Source: Tetracentron sinense
Taxonomy: Eukaryota > Streptophyta > Magnoliopsida > Trochodendrales > Trochodendraceae
Direction: 5' to 3'
Assembly: GCA_015143295.1 (NCBI GenBank)
Contig: JABCRI010001048.1
Location: 124,001 to 188,000, forward strand
Length of the DNA: 64,000 nt
Under the pieces are notes generated by a model. That model saw only the letters and a program-made list of their open reading frames with translations. It was not told the DNA's origin and ran no database searches. This document shows, piece by piece, positions 45,301 through 55,519 of this stretch. The position numbers and the translations under genes are program-made. Numbering within the stretch: the first letter of the stretch is position 1; each line of letters begins with the position of its first letter.

Positions 45301-48300
45301 TAGCCTCACTTCCTGAATCATTTGATGCTTTTAAGGTTAATTACAGTGCACAGGATAGGAAGTGGGATCTGCATGAACTGATAGCTGTGTGTGTTAGTGA
45401 GGAAGAGCGCTTGAAGCGTGGGAAAGCTGAGTATGCGAACTTGGCTGTGAATTCTGGTAGTAAGAAGAATTTTAAGAATAAAGGGTTCAAGAAATCTAAT
45501 TCAAAAAATTTCAGGCAAGGACAAAATTCAAGACAGAGTTCAGGTCATAATTTAGGACAGAGTTCGGGACATCAATTTCAGGGAAATGATAATACTGAGG
45601 AACTAGAGGAGATTGAGTGTTTCTTCTGCAAGGGGAAAGGTCACATGAAAAGAAACTGTTTCAAATATAAGGATTGGTGCAAGAAGAACAAAGGAGTTCA
45701 TTCATCGGCGAAGCGCCAAGGCTGATGAGCTGCTGATTTTTGAAGAACTCTACACCAACAGTATTAGAGGCTGTTGGAACTTGCTGATTAGTATTAGACT
45801 TTGTTTCTGGTTTTTACTATTAGATGTTATTTTCATTGTGCCGTTGTTTAGGCGAGATATTATAGGATTGGATACAGTTTAATTTTATCATTGAGGGGAG
45901 TACACTCTCCATCAGACATATTTTTCAAACAGTTGGTAGTAATATATTAGTGGATGATCTTTATTAGCTGACTTTAGACTTATATTTTATATCATTCTTG
46001 TTTTGTATGTTTGTTAATATCAGACATATGTTAAGGTCAGTGGGAGCAGGTTTGTAAGTTATAATTTGGATATCAAGATTACCAGAGATCATATTTCTAG
46101 ACGTTTGGAGTTATCTCATAGGATTTCAGTTTGGTTTACAAGAAATATATCGAACTAGAAATTTAAAAGTTATTCAGACTCTGATTTTGCTTGATTTCAA
46201 GATAATTTGAAATCCTCATCAGATTCTGTGTTGTTGCATGTTTGGATTGTGAACCCATTAAGTAAAGAACTCTCCACCAGAAATTTTTTAAAGAACTTGT
46301 CACTATTATGGAACCTTTTAGAATCGTTTGATTCTTTTATTTAGTGGGAGTATTGTTCATTGATTTATATTTCAGACATTTATATGATATACATGTCATT
46401 GTTTTACACTCTCAGATATTGATATGTTATGGTTATGCAAATTAAATAATTGATGCATCATTTGATTATGTTATGTTTTGACTGCACGTGCAAAAGGTAA
46501 AGACATCAAGTGATGGACTTCACATGACGGATGTCATTGATGTCAGGTTTGCCCGAGAGCCTCGCACAAAGCTCTCAAGTTGCTTGGGCTGAACATGGTT
46601 GGGCACCATGTTTGAGGCCTTCATTCTGGATACAAGGTGATGTTTGCCGTAAAGTATCGGAATGACATGCATATGCTTAAATGCATGTAGCGTGGACAAT
46701 TTTTGGACGTATACATTTTGATCACATAAGGTTGTGTATAGTCCATATCACACCATACCTTGCCACCATAAAGAACCGCTCTGAAACATTAGTATTACTA
46801 GCTGTTTGACCATGGAGTGGCTTGTATCATAGTAAATGAACACTAGTAGATGCTAAATGCTTCCATGATCACCGTTAGTGGTGCTTTTGAATCAAAGTGA
46901 CAGTTAAAGAACACTTAATTCTTGACAGCAATGTTTTTCAAAATTAAAAGAGTGGTCACTCATGTTTTTAAGGTTGTTCAATCCGAAAAGTCATTTTATT
47001 TTATTTAAGGATTTTTTCGACCAAGTGGGAGATTGTTAGGGTTTTTCTTATTAAATAAAAACCCATGTGGTCTGGCGCAATCCTTAGTTTTCAAAACTCG
47101 GATTATATTGCTGTCAATAGAGAATGTTAAGGATAATGGGTCCCACTAAAGAGATGTGATCAAACAGGGACTATTTAAGTGTTATTAAAGCTAACAACAT
47201 GGTCAGGGTTGGCGACCGTTAGATCTTTGGTGTGATCCCTCTTAACCTTTGGATCTTATGATGGGTAGGGTTCCAAGGGTATATAAAGCAAAGAGGGGGT
47301 CCCTCTTTTCTCTTACGTCAATTGGAAGCCCCATTGAATCAGACCTAAGGAGAAAAGAGAAGACCCTCTCATCCCTCTCAAGCGCCGAGAAACACAACAT
47401 CACACCTTGAAGGGAATAGGGAAATTCCAGCGAAAGGTATGAGATTATCTCTTTCAATCCTTGTTTGCCTTTGATTATGAATTCTAGAAAAGTTGATTGC
47501 ATGGTCTAGATCCAGGATTTGAATAATCTTGTTTTGTTTTAACATTATTATTCTTGAATCCCAACACCCGAAACCCGGATGAACCTTTAACAGAGAAACA
47601 TCTCCTTTCAGCTCATCAATCTTAAAATTTAGATTAGTGGGCCATCTCTTGAGTGACGCATAGTGCAAAAAAACTTAAATTCTTAACTGATCAGAAAATC
47701 TTAACCTTTTGATATATAGCTATAAAGCATACCTCTGCTATGTCCTGCCCCTTCTCCATGGTGAACATGATTGTGTTCAAATCGACACCCATGAACTTAG
47801 CCTCAATGGATCCGGTTCTAAGAACCTTTGTCCACTTCATAGCAATCTCAGCCACCATCTCCTGGAAAATTTGTAAGTGCAAAGTCATGATAATCTTCAT
47901 GAGATCTCCTTTTCCCCACAAATTAGCGAATAATTAATAATACCCATCAAATGCTTTACTACAAAGGATTCTCTATAACCATGGCCAAATGATAAAGAAC
48001 TCTAAACAATAATAATAATAATAAGATAATTCTTCTCTCTCTCTCTCTCTCTCCATATTTCTTCAAATTTTCTAAGCAGATTAGTGAGACCATCCTTTTT
48101 AAGCAAGCCAGCAATAATATGAAATTATGAACATCAGATAGAGAAAAAAACTAAAACTAAGAACAAAAGATGCAATCTAGATTCATGTTAAATATTTCCA
48201 AACAAAAAAAAAAAATTCGTTTTTTTTGGGGGCGAATACCCAATTCATATCTGGGACTCCCAACCCATCATACCCACGATTTCCATGAAAAAAAAGGGGG

Positions 48301-48650
48301 AAAGATTTGGGTACCGCAGAACGACGAACGCCTAATTGAAGCTTAACGAAACCAAATGACGGCCCGAAATGTCGCTTCATCATTTCGGCCTGAATCTCAG
48401 GCAGCTCCATCCTGGAAAAATCCACAGGTGGGGGATCGAAATCTTTTGATGGGGTCGATTTTTTGCCCCATTCCTTCCAGGAATCATCTTCCTCATCGTC
48501 TACCACGTCTTCTAACTCATCTGGGATATGAATTCTTCCCTTTCCTCCCTCTGTAACTCTAACAATTCCACCATTTTCGGTAAAAAATAAGATGAGAAGA
48601 ACAATTAAACATACCAGGGATGAAGAAGAGCTGCTCCGTTTGCTCATCAT
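42173..48650 (-). CDS. MESD-like ER chaperone (mesoderm development candidate 2 family) ending in KDEL
   Basis: Three exons on the minus strand: 48650-48315 (112 codons), 47861-47733 (43 codons) and 42352-42173 (59 codons plus stop), all phase 0, giving 214 residues. A signal peptide is visible (SLVCLIVLLILFF). It is followed by GRIHIPDELEDVVDDEEDDS and WKEWGKK, then FDPPPVDFSRMELPEIQAEM, MMKRHFGPSFGFVKL and GVRR. Exon 2 gives EMVAEIAMKWTKVLRTGSIE and ends GQDIAE. Exon 3 gives LKDFVLNHPEAYEIKIGDQV, RRPGDPPLEEVVE and a C-terminal HLKDEL. Animal MESD is an ER chaperone that folds LRP-type receptors; the plant client is not known. Signal peptide plus KDEL predicts a soluble ER-lumen protein. The last intron holds an intact LTR retrotransposon in antisense orientation. 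Confidence 0.88.
42504..43036 (+). repeat. 5' LTR of the gag-only element
   Basis: It carries a TATA box TATATAAA at 42750-42757, which would set the U3/R boundary near 42785. Differs from the 3' LTR at three positions (the AATAGG, CTCTATTC and TTCCAACG sites). Confidence 0.9.
42750..42757 (+). promoter_or_regulatory. TATA box in the 5' LTR
   Basis: TATATAAA, preserved in the 3' LTR at 47280-47287. It is the expected promoter for the gag transcript. Confidence 0.6.
43039..43050 (+). promoter_or_regulatory. Primer-binding site of the gag-only element
   Basis: TGGTATCAGAGC, complementary to the 3' end of plant initiator-Met tRNA, two bases after the 5' LTR. Confidence 0.85.
44293..44620 (+). 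repeat. Four spaced copies of CTTGCCCAAAGGTG in the retrotransposon leader
   Basis: CTTGCC(C/T)AAAGGTG occurs at about 44302, 44407, 44490 and 44596, with spacings of roughly 80-110 bp, all in the same orientation and upstream of gag. The intervening sequence is not repeated, which argues against simple tandem duplication. Confidence 0.7.
44805..45725 (+). CDS. gag: Retrotransposon Gag polyprotein (UBN2/gag-polypeptide type, CCHC)
   Basis: 306 residues, uninterrupted. A second ATG at 44820 (MDGSVVQ) is the likelier start, judging by the LTGIEPLNGSNYSSWKMQL block typical of Copia Gag N-termini. The body contains SLYSKWEKANRIAMMIIRAS, then LLETIKKQFMG and a LTQLISLKYDG stretch. A basic Gln/Asn/Ser-rich linker leads to a CCHC knuckle near residue 272 (CFFCKGKGHMKRNC). 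It would form the virus-like particle that packages the element's RNA. The frame stops with TGA after RQG; no pol frame follows in any phase, so it is not a simple frameshifted gag-pol. Confidence 0.93.
   Translation: MTFSDMDGSVVQKHLTGIEPLNGSNYSSWKMQLDTVLGCLDYDFVLLEEKPVTPTAESSDSDKSLYSKWEKANRIAMMIIRASVQEAIRGGIPAADTAKVLLETIKKQFMGSVRSRQYSCLTQLISLKYDGAGNVREHILKISKLIISLRELGLTIEDDLMVHLAVASLPESFDAFKVNYSAQDRKWDLHELIAVCVSEEERLKRGKAEYANLAVNSGSKKNFKNKGFKKSNSKNFRQGQNSRQSSGHNLGQSSGHQFQGNDNTEELEEIECFFCKGKGHMKRNCFKYKDWCKKNKGVHSSAKRQG
45726..47033 (+). other. Noncoding 3' internal region of the gag-only element
   Basis: Every frame is closed by stops and no Copia enzyme motif is seen. The region ends in a polypurine tract next to the 3' LTR. 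The segment 46480-46930 reads like degenerate unique sequence of unknown origin. Confidence 0.7.
47034..47566 (+). repeat. 3' LTR of the gag-only element
   Basis: 533 bp, 530 identical to the 5' LTR. Followed by the target duplication CCCGA. Confidence 0.9.
47733..47861 (-). CDS. Exon 2 of the MESD-like gene
   Basis: The acceptor TTTTCCAG precedes GAG ATG GTG and the donor is GCAGAG|GTATGC. The 43 codons include MKWTKVLRTGSIEAKFMGVD and FTMEKGQ, the most conserved core of the family. Confidence 0.87.
48315..48650 (-). CDS. Exon 1 of the MESD-like gene
   Basis: 112 codons, from ATG ATG AGC to TCT GCG|GTACCC. It encodes the signal peptide, the acidic linker and the FGPSFGFVKLQLGVRR block. Confidence 0.87.
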
Positions 48651-48829
48651 TATTCAGCGGTTTGGACTGTCCAGTTCTCCTGGCATTTCGTGTGGGAATT
48701 GAGTTTCTTACGGGGGTGTTTGGACACATCGGTACGTTCTCCAGATCAAGCACTGTGGATCCGGTTGATGAAGTGTCAGGTCCTTAATTTTGCCATTCAG
48801 AGCGGTTTGGCATCCATTCTGATTCCCTG

Positions 48830-49009
48830 GAGGTGTAGCCTAGTGGCCAAACGGACCAGCCGTAAACCGGAGGTTTCGAGGTCGATACCTGGTTCCCTCA
48901 CTATCGGTTGCACTTGTTAGGGTCTTGGGGGGTTGATCTGTGCAGCAGCCAGCATGTGGGATGAATTCTGAGTCAAAGACCCAATATACACTTGTTTATC
49001 AAAAAAAAA
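48830..49009 (+). mobile_element. tRNA-derived SINE, copy 1
   Basis: A box-A-like GTGTAGCCTAGTGGCC and a box-B-like GGTTTCGAGGTCGATACC are about 30 bp apart. They are followed by a body shared with the copy at 50619 ('GTTCCCTCACTA.CGGTTGCA') and a terminal A-run. It lies just upstream of the MESD-like gene. No clear target duplication was found. Confidence 0.7.
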
Positions 49010-49170
49010 TTATAATTATAAATTTTTATTTTTATAATTAATTTTGTGGAGTAAACCTGTTTGATAATTATAAGTCAGAATCAATTATAAAGAAAAACAT
49101 AATAGGGCTCTCAACTTCGTATTCCCCAAATACTATTATTTGTAAAAGTAATTATTTGATAATTAATTTT

Positions 49171-49682
49171 GAGCAATTCTATGCCCACTTTCTGATTGTT
49201 CACTGTCCCTTAAAAGGTTTTAAATTTCGTTGAAATCTCGGTTTCGTCCAACCCAACGACATCGATACAAAGTAGATTTCTGCCGAAATTTCGAGTCAAA
49301 TGTTGGATTTCAAAGATTTCGGAATTTCGACGATATTTCGGAAATTTATATTTTAATTTTAAAAATAAAGTAATAGTATTTATAGAAATATATAAAATTT
49401 TAATAAAATATTATTTTTAACATATATATATAATTAAAAAAATATTAATATTTCGAAATTCGAAATTTCGTCGAGATCCTACAATTTTTCGGGATTTCAA
49501 TTAGGGTTGGCAAACTGAAATCTCTGCAAATTTCGATATTTAAAACCTTGCTCCTCTATTTTTGTACAAGAAAACAAAATAGTATGACTTTTTTGTGGGA
49601 CCTATCGCTTTTTTTTTATTTTTTTGTTTTAAAAAAAAACTATCTTAGAGTGGACAGTCGGAAAGTAGACATAGCATTACTC
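49171..49682. mobile_element. Mutator-like miniature element with perfect 9-bp duplication
   Basis: ATTAATTTT occurs exactly at 49162-49170 and 49683-49691. The ends are GAGCAATTCTATGCCCACTT and, reverse-complemented, GAGTAATGCTATGTCTACTT; the inverted repeat continues to about 36 bp. A second fold-back element (49214-49549) is nested within it. Confidence 0.78.
49214..49549. mobile_element. Fold-back element nested in the Mutator-like element
   Basis: The ends are AAGGTTTTAAATTTCG and, reverse-complemented, AAGGTTTTAAATATCG. The interior is dominated by 'GAAATTTCG' and 'CGAAATTTC' words. It interrupts the outer element, so it is younger. No target duplication resolved. Confidence 0.55.
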
Positions 49683-50618
49683 ATTAATTTTACACAATCA
49701 ATTCTTATCACAATTGATTTTGGCTATAAAATCTTATCCAAACGTCACCTCACAAAATTACATTTGGATGAAAAAATAAAAATTATTATAGACATTAAAT
49801 ATGGTTATATTTTATTTTTTATTTTGAAACTCGGGGTGTCCCCAACCTTATATTCATCAACATATTTATAAAAGTGTCATAAAATACTTTTAAAAAATGA
49901 TTATGTCCGTCTATTTCATTTGTTGTAAGCGTGTTTTTCATAATTGATTATGAGAATTGATTATTTTGTGTTCTTTTAAAATTGTGTCTAAAACGTAATG
50001 ATTCATAAAATTGTTCCTTAAAACTGAGTTATCAAATGGTTTTACAGAACAAAAAAGTCGTTTCCGTTCTCAGAAGAAGAAAAACCGTTTCCAAATGAAC
50101 AATGTCAAACAACAACCCCTTAAGGCCTCGTTTCCAATCTCAAGAGTGCATATTATGCCCTCACATTCAAATGCATTTTTAGTGTCGGTAGACTTGATAA
50201 TTCAAAACGAGTATGTATTAGCATTTTTTTTCTCAAGATATACGATTAGTCCGCAACCCATTTAGTATGGTTAATATATGTTCTAGGTTAGCAAATTAAT
50301 GGATAATTCAACCATCACACACCCTCAGGACTTGCTCCCAGATCAAAGATGTGGCGGACTACTCACACCATCAATGGGCAAGCTTTGCTTATTCAGCAAC
50401 CATTGGTTCATTTCAATAAAAAGAAATGTCATTGAGACCATATAGTTATAGGGTAATTCGAGACCTTTCTAAAAAGATATATGTCATTAGTTTGAAACCA
50501 TAGAGTTATAGGGCAATTCGAGACCCTTTTTAAGGGGGCACGATATTATAGTGTCACAAATCTTAGAAAACACTAAATTATTGTTATTTGTTTATCTGGT
50601 AAAAGCATTTTCAAGTTA

Positions 50619-50793
50619 ACCCCTGATGGTGTAGCCCAGTGGTCACTTGGACGAACCGTCAAATCGAAGGTCTCAAGTTCGATTCCTGGCTTCCCTCATT
50701 AACGGTTGCATGGAGTGGGTGTATTCTCTATGTAGCCGTGGGATTAGTCTAAGTTTTCAAGGCTCAGGATATCGATGGTTATAAAAAAAAAAA
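50619..50793 (+). mobile_element. tRNA-derived SINE, copy 2, with long target duplication
   Basis: The head has GTGTAGCCCAGTGGTCAC (box A) and GGTCTCAAGTTCGATTCC (box B). The body is similar to 48830 and it ends in an A-run. Flanking direct repeats of 18 bp, AAAAGCATTTTCAAGTTA (50601-50618) and AAAAGCATCTTCAAGTTA (50794-50811), differ at one position, as expected of LINE-driven insertion. Confidence 0.85.
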
Positions 50794-51143
50794 AAAAGCA
50801 TCTTCAAGTTATTTTACTTGAGTCAAGTTATTTTACATACCAATTCTAATGATTCAAGTAATATTAATATTACCTGAAACAAGTTATGTTACCTTAGTAA
50901 GAAAAAAGTGTAATAAATAAGTAATGGATAATAGAGTATATGTATAGATGTATGGTTATGATATGCATGAAACATGTTATATCATTATCTTCATCACAAT
51001 CGGAAGGAATTTGATTTAGAATGATGGTAATAATATGGCGCATCTCATGTATATCATAAACATAGACGTACTCTATTAGTCCCCCAAACTCATGTAATGA
51101 CACTCTAGTATAGTATAGTGTTCCCTTAAGAGGATCTTTGTAT

Positions 51144-51294
51144 GGTTTCAATAACATTTCTATTAAAAAATATGAAAAGAAAAATATTTAAATGTTTTTT
51201 TGGAAGACTTATTGAAGCCGGTTTCAATAACATTTCTATTAAAAAATATGAAAAGAAAAATATTTAAATGTTTTTTGGAAGACTTATTGAAGCC
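51144..51294. repeat. Tandem duplication, 75-76 bp
   Basis: 51144-51219 and 51220-51294 are identical except for one T in a homopolymer. Noncoding. Confidence 0.92.
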
Positions 51295-51719
51295 TTTTTT
51301 TAGAAAAAAAAAATAACATGCCTGCCATAACCCTTTAGGCTATAAAAGGGGACTCTTGTTAATCCACACTCATTCAAAACAGGCAGATCCAGCATGCTTC
51401 AAGTCTTATGCAAGCATGGCATTGACCTTGGATCATGGATGCTTAAATCTTGATCCCAGCTGGATATAAAAAAATCCACTAAGGCAAGGTTCATGAATTT
51501 CCTTCTTCTTTTTTTTTGGCCGGTTAGATTATTTTAACTTAATAAAAAATTTTAAATACAGAAATGTTATCCCAATTGCAAGCTTCCCCAGAGGTAAAGT
51601 GGTGACAATAAGTGTCAAACCATCTCCCTGTTATAGGGTAGCAACACCATGTGTTGCACCTTCTCTACATTTGTAGAAAAAAAATGAGTTATTGCGTCAG
51701 TGGCTAGCACTCCTCTTTA

Positions 51720-51758
51720 AAATATACTTTCATTTACATACTAAATGAAAGTATATTT
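51720..51758. repeat. Perfect 17-bp-stem palindrome with 5-nt loop
   Basis: AAATATACTTTCATTTA and its exact reverse complement are separated by CATAC. No U-run follows and no gene is adjacent, so this is not a bacterial-type terminator. Confidence 0.8.
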
Positions 51759-52923
51759 AATACACACCAGTAAAGATCAATTGTATATAATGTATTTTAT
51801 ATGCTAAGAATACATTCATATAATTATAAATGTATACTAAAATTTAGGTAACACTATAATTTCTTTACATATACGGCAAAAATACGGTAAAATTTTCACT
51901 TGTATAAATAACTATATCCAATTAATTAAGTTGCTTATGAATAGCTTGATCTCGGCTCGTGCTTGCTAGTGCTTGTTAATTTTAGGGATAAGTACCATTT
52001 AGTCACCCTTAATTAAAAATATCACATAAAGGGCATGATTTGAAATTTTTTACCAAATAGGGTATGTATTTCAATATTACCCTTATTAGTGTTTGGGTTT
52101 TATATGAATAACTAATGGGTAAATATGTCAAAAACATACCTTTTTGGTAATAAAAATGCAAAGTATGCATTTCTTTTTTATCAATATATTAAAAGCCTGG
52201 CATTTTAGTAATAAAAATGCAAAGCATGCCATTTTAGGTGAAGCTCCCATTTTAATAAACAAGTCAAGTTCGAGCTCAATTTTCGAGCTCGTTTTATTAA
52301 CGAATAAGTTTGAACACCTCCACTACTCTGCTCGATATCACCCCTACAGGTATGATTGGTAGTACCTATCTCTATTCAGGGACAAGCACAGGTGGAGCCA
52401 GGGGTGAGGAGGGGGCATGCCCCCCCAATTTTTTTTGAAAACTTAATATTATATTATATGCATAACTTTTTAAGAAACTATATGATATCTAAAATTTGTA
52501 TATAGCGGCCCCGACCTACAAAAATATATTAGACTTTTTATATACGTATAATATAAATGAATTGATTCTTTATGTGTTCCTTTTAACCCTAGTTAAGATT
52601 TATTATCTTAGAAGTTAATTATTTATAATAAAAACCAAGGGTAAATGTATAGACCCTAGGGGTGAGTGAATCTTAACCACAATTAATGGATGTTAAAAGG
52701 GACATTTGTCAAGCAAGGGAGGCGCACATGTTCCATTGAACACGAAACACACATGTGAAAAAATAATCTTCATAGTATAAAAATATAGTAATTTTAGAGT
52801 AGTGATTAGCTCACCCTACATTTGACTACATAATCAAATGTCTTCCTTTTTCATCCCTTTAACCATGGTTAAGCTTAACCAATTTAAAGTTATTATTATT
52901 TTATGAGCAGTGATAGGCATACC

Positions 52924-53053
52924 TGAGATCTCCGTTTGCAAACCTAAGGGTGGTTCTCATTGGTCCACGCCACCACTCTTAATACTCACCAATTGTGGTG
53001 AGAATTTCAAAGTGGGGCATGGACTAATGAGGACCAGCTTAGGTTTGCAAATG
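52924..53053. mobile_element. Small inverted-repeat element
   Basis: GATCTCCGTTTGCAAACCTAA at the left (about 52928) is matched by the inverted CTTAGGTTTGCAAATGGAGATC at the right (key part GGTTTGCAAATGGAGATC). Both arms then share 'CATTGGTCCACGCC' with small changes. About 130 bp, noncoding. Confidence 0.55.
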
Positions 53054-53509
53054 GAGATCCAAGGTACGTTAACTATTTTCCTTATTCTATTTTATTTTTT
53101 TCTAAAATCCAATGTTAAATGGATGAGCATAGGGGTGAGTGAATCTTAAATACAATTAGTAGATATTAAAAAGCTGGGCAGAACCAATGAAGACTAACAT
53201 TTCGTTACATAGTGAAAATGCATGGTAAATTAAGCAATTTCCTTAATTTTATTTATATAATGACTATCAAAAGGGAGGACCATGTTTTTTTCCTTTTCAA
53301 TGGACCCCTTTTTGGGATGCAACATTAACGAATTTTATGACTACGATGGACCTATTACTTCCCCAAAAAAAATTCCTAAGGGCTACGCCCTCGAATCCCC
53401 AAAGCCACATACCCCAAATTCTATTATTTTTTCGATATTGATATATGTAGTTCCCCACACCCATTCTTTTTTTTTTTTGGTAAGCTGGAATCTATGGAGA
53501 ACACAAAGA

Positions 53510-53925
53510 CGAAGACAACCCAAAAGTGCCTTGAATAACAGCGGCCTTAGCCAAATCATGAGCACGCAAGGTATGTTGCCTAGGAGCATACAAGATTTCT
53601 ATACAAAACATGGTTCCCTGCACCAAAAAATGAGGCAGCAGAATTTTCACATCTAGAAGCTGATTACAAATAGCTGGAATGCACGATTCTGGATTTTATA
53701 TAGCTTCTACTACGGTTTTTGCATCTATAAGTATCGTGACGGAGGAAAGCCTCCACTGGAAAGCCATCACAATTCTCAGACATATCGCCAAAACTTCAGC
53801 TAAGAACGAACTAGAACCAGCCGCACAAAAAGTAGCAAATCCCAAAATTTGGCCCTGATTATGAACACAAAAACAGCCTACTACCACACACTGTAGATGA
53901 TCATTAACTGCACCATCTACCTGAA
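53510..53925 (-). pseudogene. RNase H-like (RVT_3) fragment of a LINE
   Basis: On the minus strand the frame reads VDGAVNDHLQ, then VVGCFCVHNQGQILGFATFC, SSSFLAEVLAICLRI and VTILIDAKTVVEAIQN, followed by a region ending RQHTLRAHDLAKAA. The VDGA, AE and D-A-K-x-VV positions are those of the plant LINE-associated RNase H domain. No reverse transcriptase is adjacent, so it is a fragment. Confidence 0.72.
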
Positions 53926-54096
53926 TGGTATGCCCTCGTTGGGGGGGTCATACGCCTCTCCTGAGTCCAGAGGATGATAAGTCTGGGACTGAACTTGAGA
54001 CGGCATGTGATGACCCAAGACTTCCACCTGAAATGGACGAAAGAAGTTGTGATAGAAGATTACCCACCTGGCTCAAGATATTGATTTATGTAGTCC

Positions 54097-54109
54097 CCCC
54101 CCCCCCCCA
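54097..54109. repeat. Poly-C tract
   Basis: About 13 consecutive C, next to ATTGATTTATGTAGT. A related GATATTGATATATGTAGT lies at about 53434, so the local sequence may be duplicated. Confidence 0.75.
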
Positions 54110-54488
54110 GGAAAATCTCCTCGCTTCGCCCCTAGGACAAGACACGAGATAAATCATAGCAGTCGATATACTGCACTAACACAATAATAATGGTCTACTA
54201 CTGCATATTTGAGTTGTCTAACACAATAATAATGATCTAATACTGCATACATGAGTTCATGTTCGACCTAAACCGCCTTGTAAGTGCCCATGTTGGGGAA
54301 GCGGATTCTCTAGTAGATGCCCGAGATTACACATTGGGCACCTCTCTTTGCATGATGCGTGGGTAGGGATGGAACCAAGAATTTTTCCTTGGGGGGCCGA
54401 AGTACATGTATTAAGAAAAGTAATGAGTTTGGGGGTTAGGGGGCGTAGCCCTCGAGAATTTTTTTCCCTTGATCAATGGGTCCATCGT

Positions 54489-54765
54489 TCAATCTCACTC
54501 ACACGTCAATACTAGTCCCTTTTAACCCTTATTAACTGTAGTTAAGATTCACTAACCTTTACATTTCAACAATCTAACCTTGGTTTTTGTTTAAAAAATA
54601 TTAATCCTAAGGGTTAAAATTTCTCAATCAGAACTTTAAAAAATTAATATTTTTTTCTTAAAACCAAGGTTAGATTGTTAAAACCTAAGGGTTAGTGAAT
54701 CTTAACTACAATTAATAAAGGTGTGTTAATCTTGGAGTGCGATTCAACTCGAAGAGAGTTCAATG
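54489..54765. mobile_element. Fold-back element, GGTTAAGATTCACT family
   Basis: The forward arm ('TTAACTGTAGTTAAGATTCA', 'CAATCTAACCTTGGTTTTT') and the inverted arm ('AAAACCAAGGTTAGATTGTT', 'GTGAATCTTAACTACAATTA') are near-perfect complements around a 60 bp AT-rich centre. The outer words also pair. Confidence 0.68.
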
Positions 54766-55519
54766 GCAATTTACTGTGATCAAGTCTCCTTTACAAAATT
54801 ACTTCATGAGGAGTGTTAGCTCTAGGGACGGAGGGTAGTAGGGGCACATAGTAGTAATTTTTGATAGATTTGTGGATAATTATTAGGTGGGTATGAAAAT
54901 TTTTGGGGTCTAGGGATTCATGAGCGTAGCCCCAAATTTTTTTTAATAATTAGGTTCTTGGGCTATTTCATCCATACATTTCATACATATCTTACATGTA
55001 TTGTTTCTCTTTATTTACGAGACGACAGTCCCCTTGCTCTATAGCTATGCCCTATTAAATAATTAAATAACATGATGTATTTTATTTTCAAAGGTTTAGG
55101 GATAGTTGTCCCCTAGACTCATGGTTATGTCATATTAAATAATTAAATAATATAATATAATTTTTTTTATGGCAACTGTCCCTTGCACGTGATTATGCCT
55201 GATTAAATAATTAATAAACTTAGTACAAAAGATTTTTTTTTTAAGTTCAGGAGTTGGGATCATATTCAATTGCAATTAAACTGGGGAGAGTTCGATCGCA
55301 CCCATAGGTCAACATGTGCCCCTTTCAACCCCGGTTAACTGTAGGTAAGATTCACTAACCCTTAAGGTTCAACAATCTAACCTAGATTTTTAGGAAAAAA
55401 AATATTTAAAAAATATTAACCCTCCCACTTCAATTCCCGACCCATTGTGAGTAAAATCTCAAGTTCAATTGCAATTGGACAGATCCAGACTCAAAGCTCA
55501 AGGTGAGATCAAATCACAA

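Larger units (their letters stand above)
42504..47566 (+). mobile_element. Young gag-only Copia-type LTR retrotransposon (TR-GAG-like)
   Basis: The LTRs at 42504-43036 and 47034-47566 are both 533 bp, TGTTAGGG...CCCAACA, with three single-base differences. The perfect 5-bp duplication CCCGA lies at 42499-42503 and 47567-47571. The primer site TGGTATCAGAGC is at 43039-43050 and a purine tract AAGTGGGAGA precedes the 3' LTR. The only long ORF is gag (44805-45725). From 45726 to 47033 there is no protease, integrase or reverse transcriptase, so movement would need enzymes supplied by another element. The 5' leader (43380-44040) is unusually GC-rich. It lies inside the last intron of the MESD-like gene, antisense to it. 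Confidence 0.93.

Noticed and set aside
51720-51758. Perfect hairpin considered as a microRNA precursor
   Set aside because: The 17-bp AU-rich stem is too short for a plant microRNA precursor and there is no known mature sequence.
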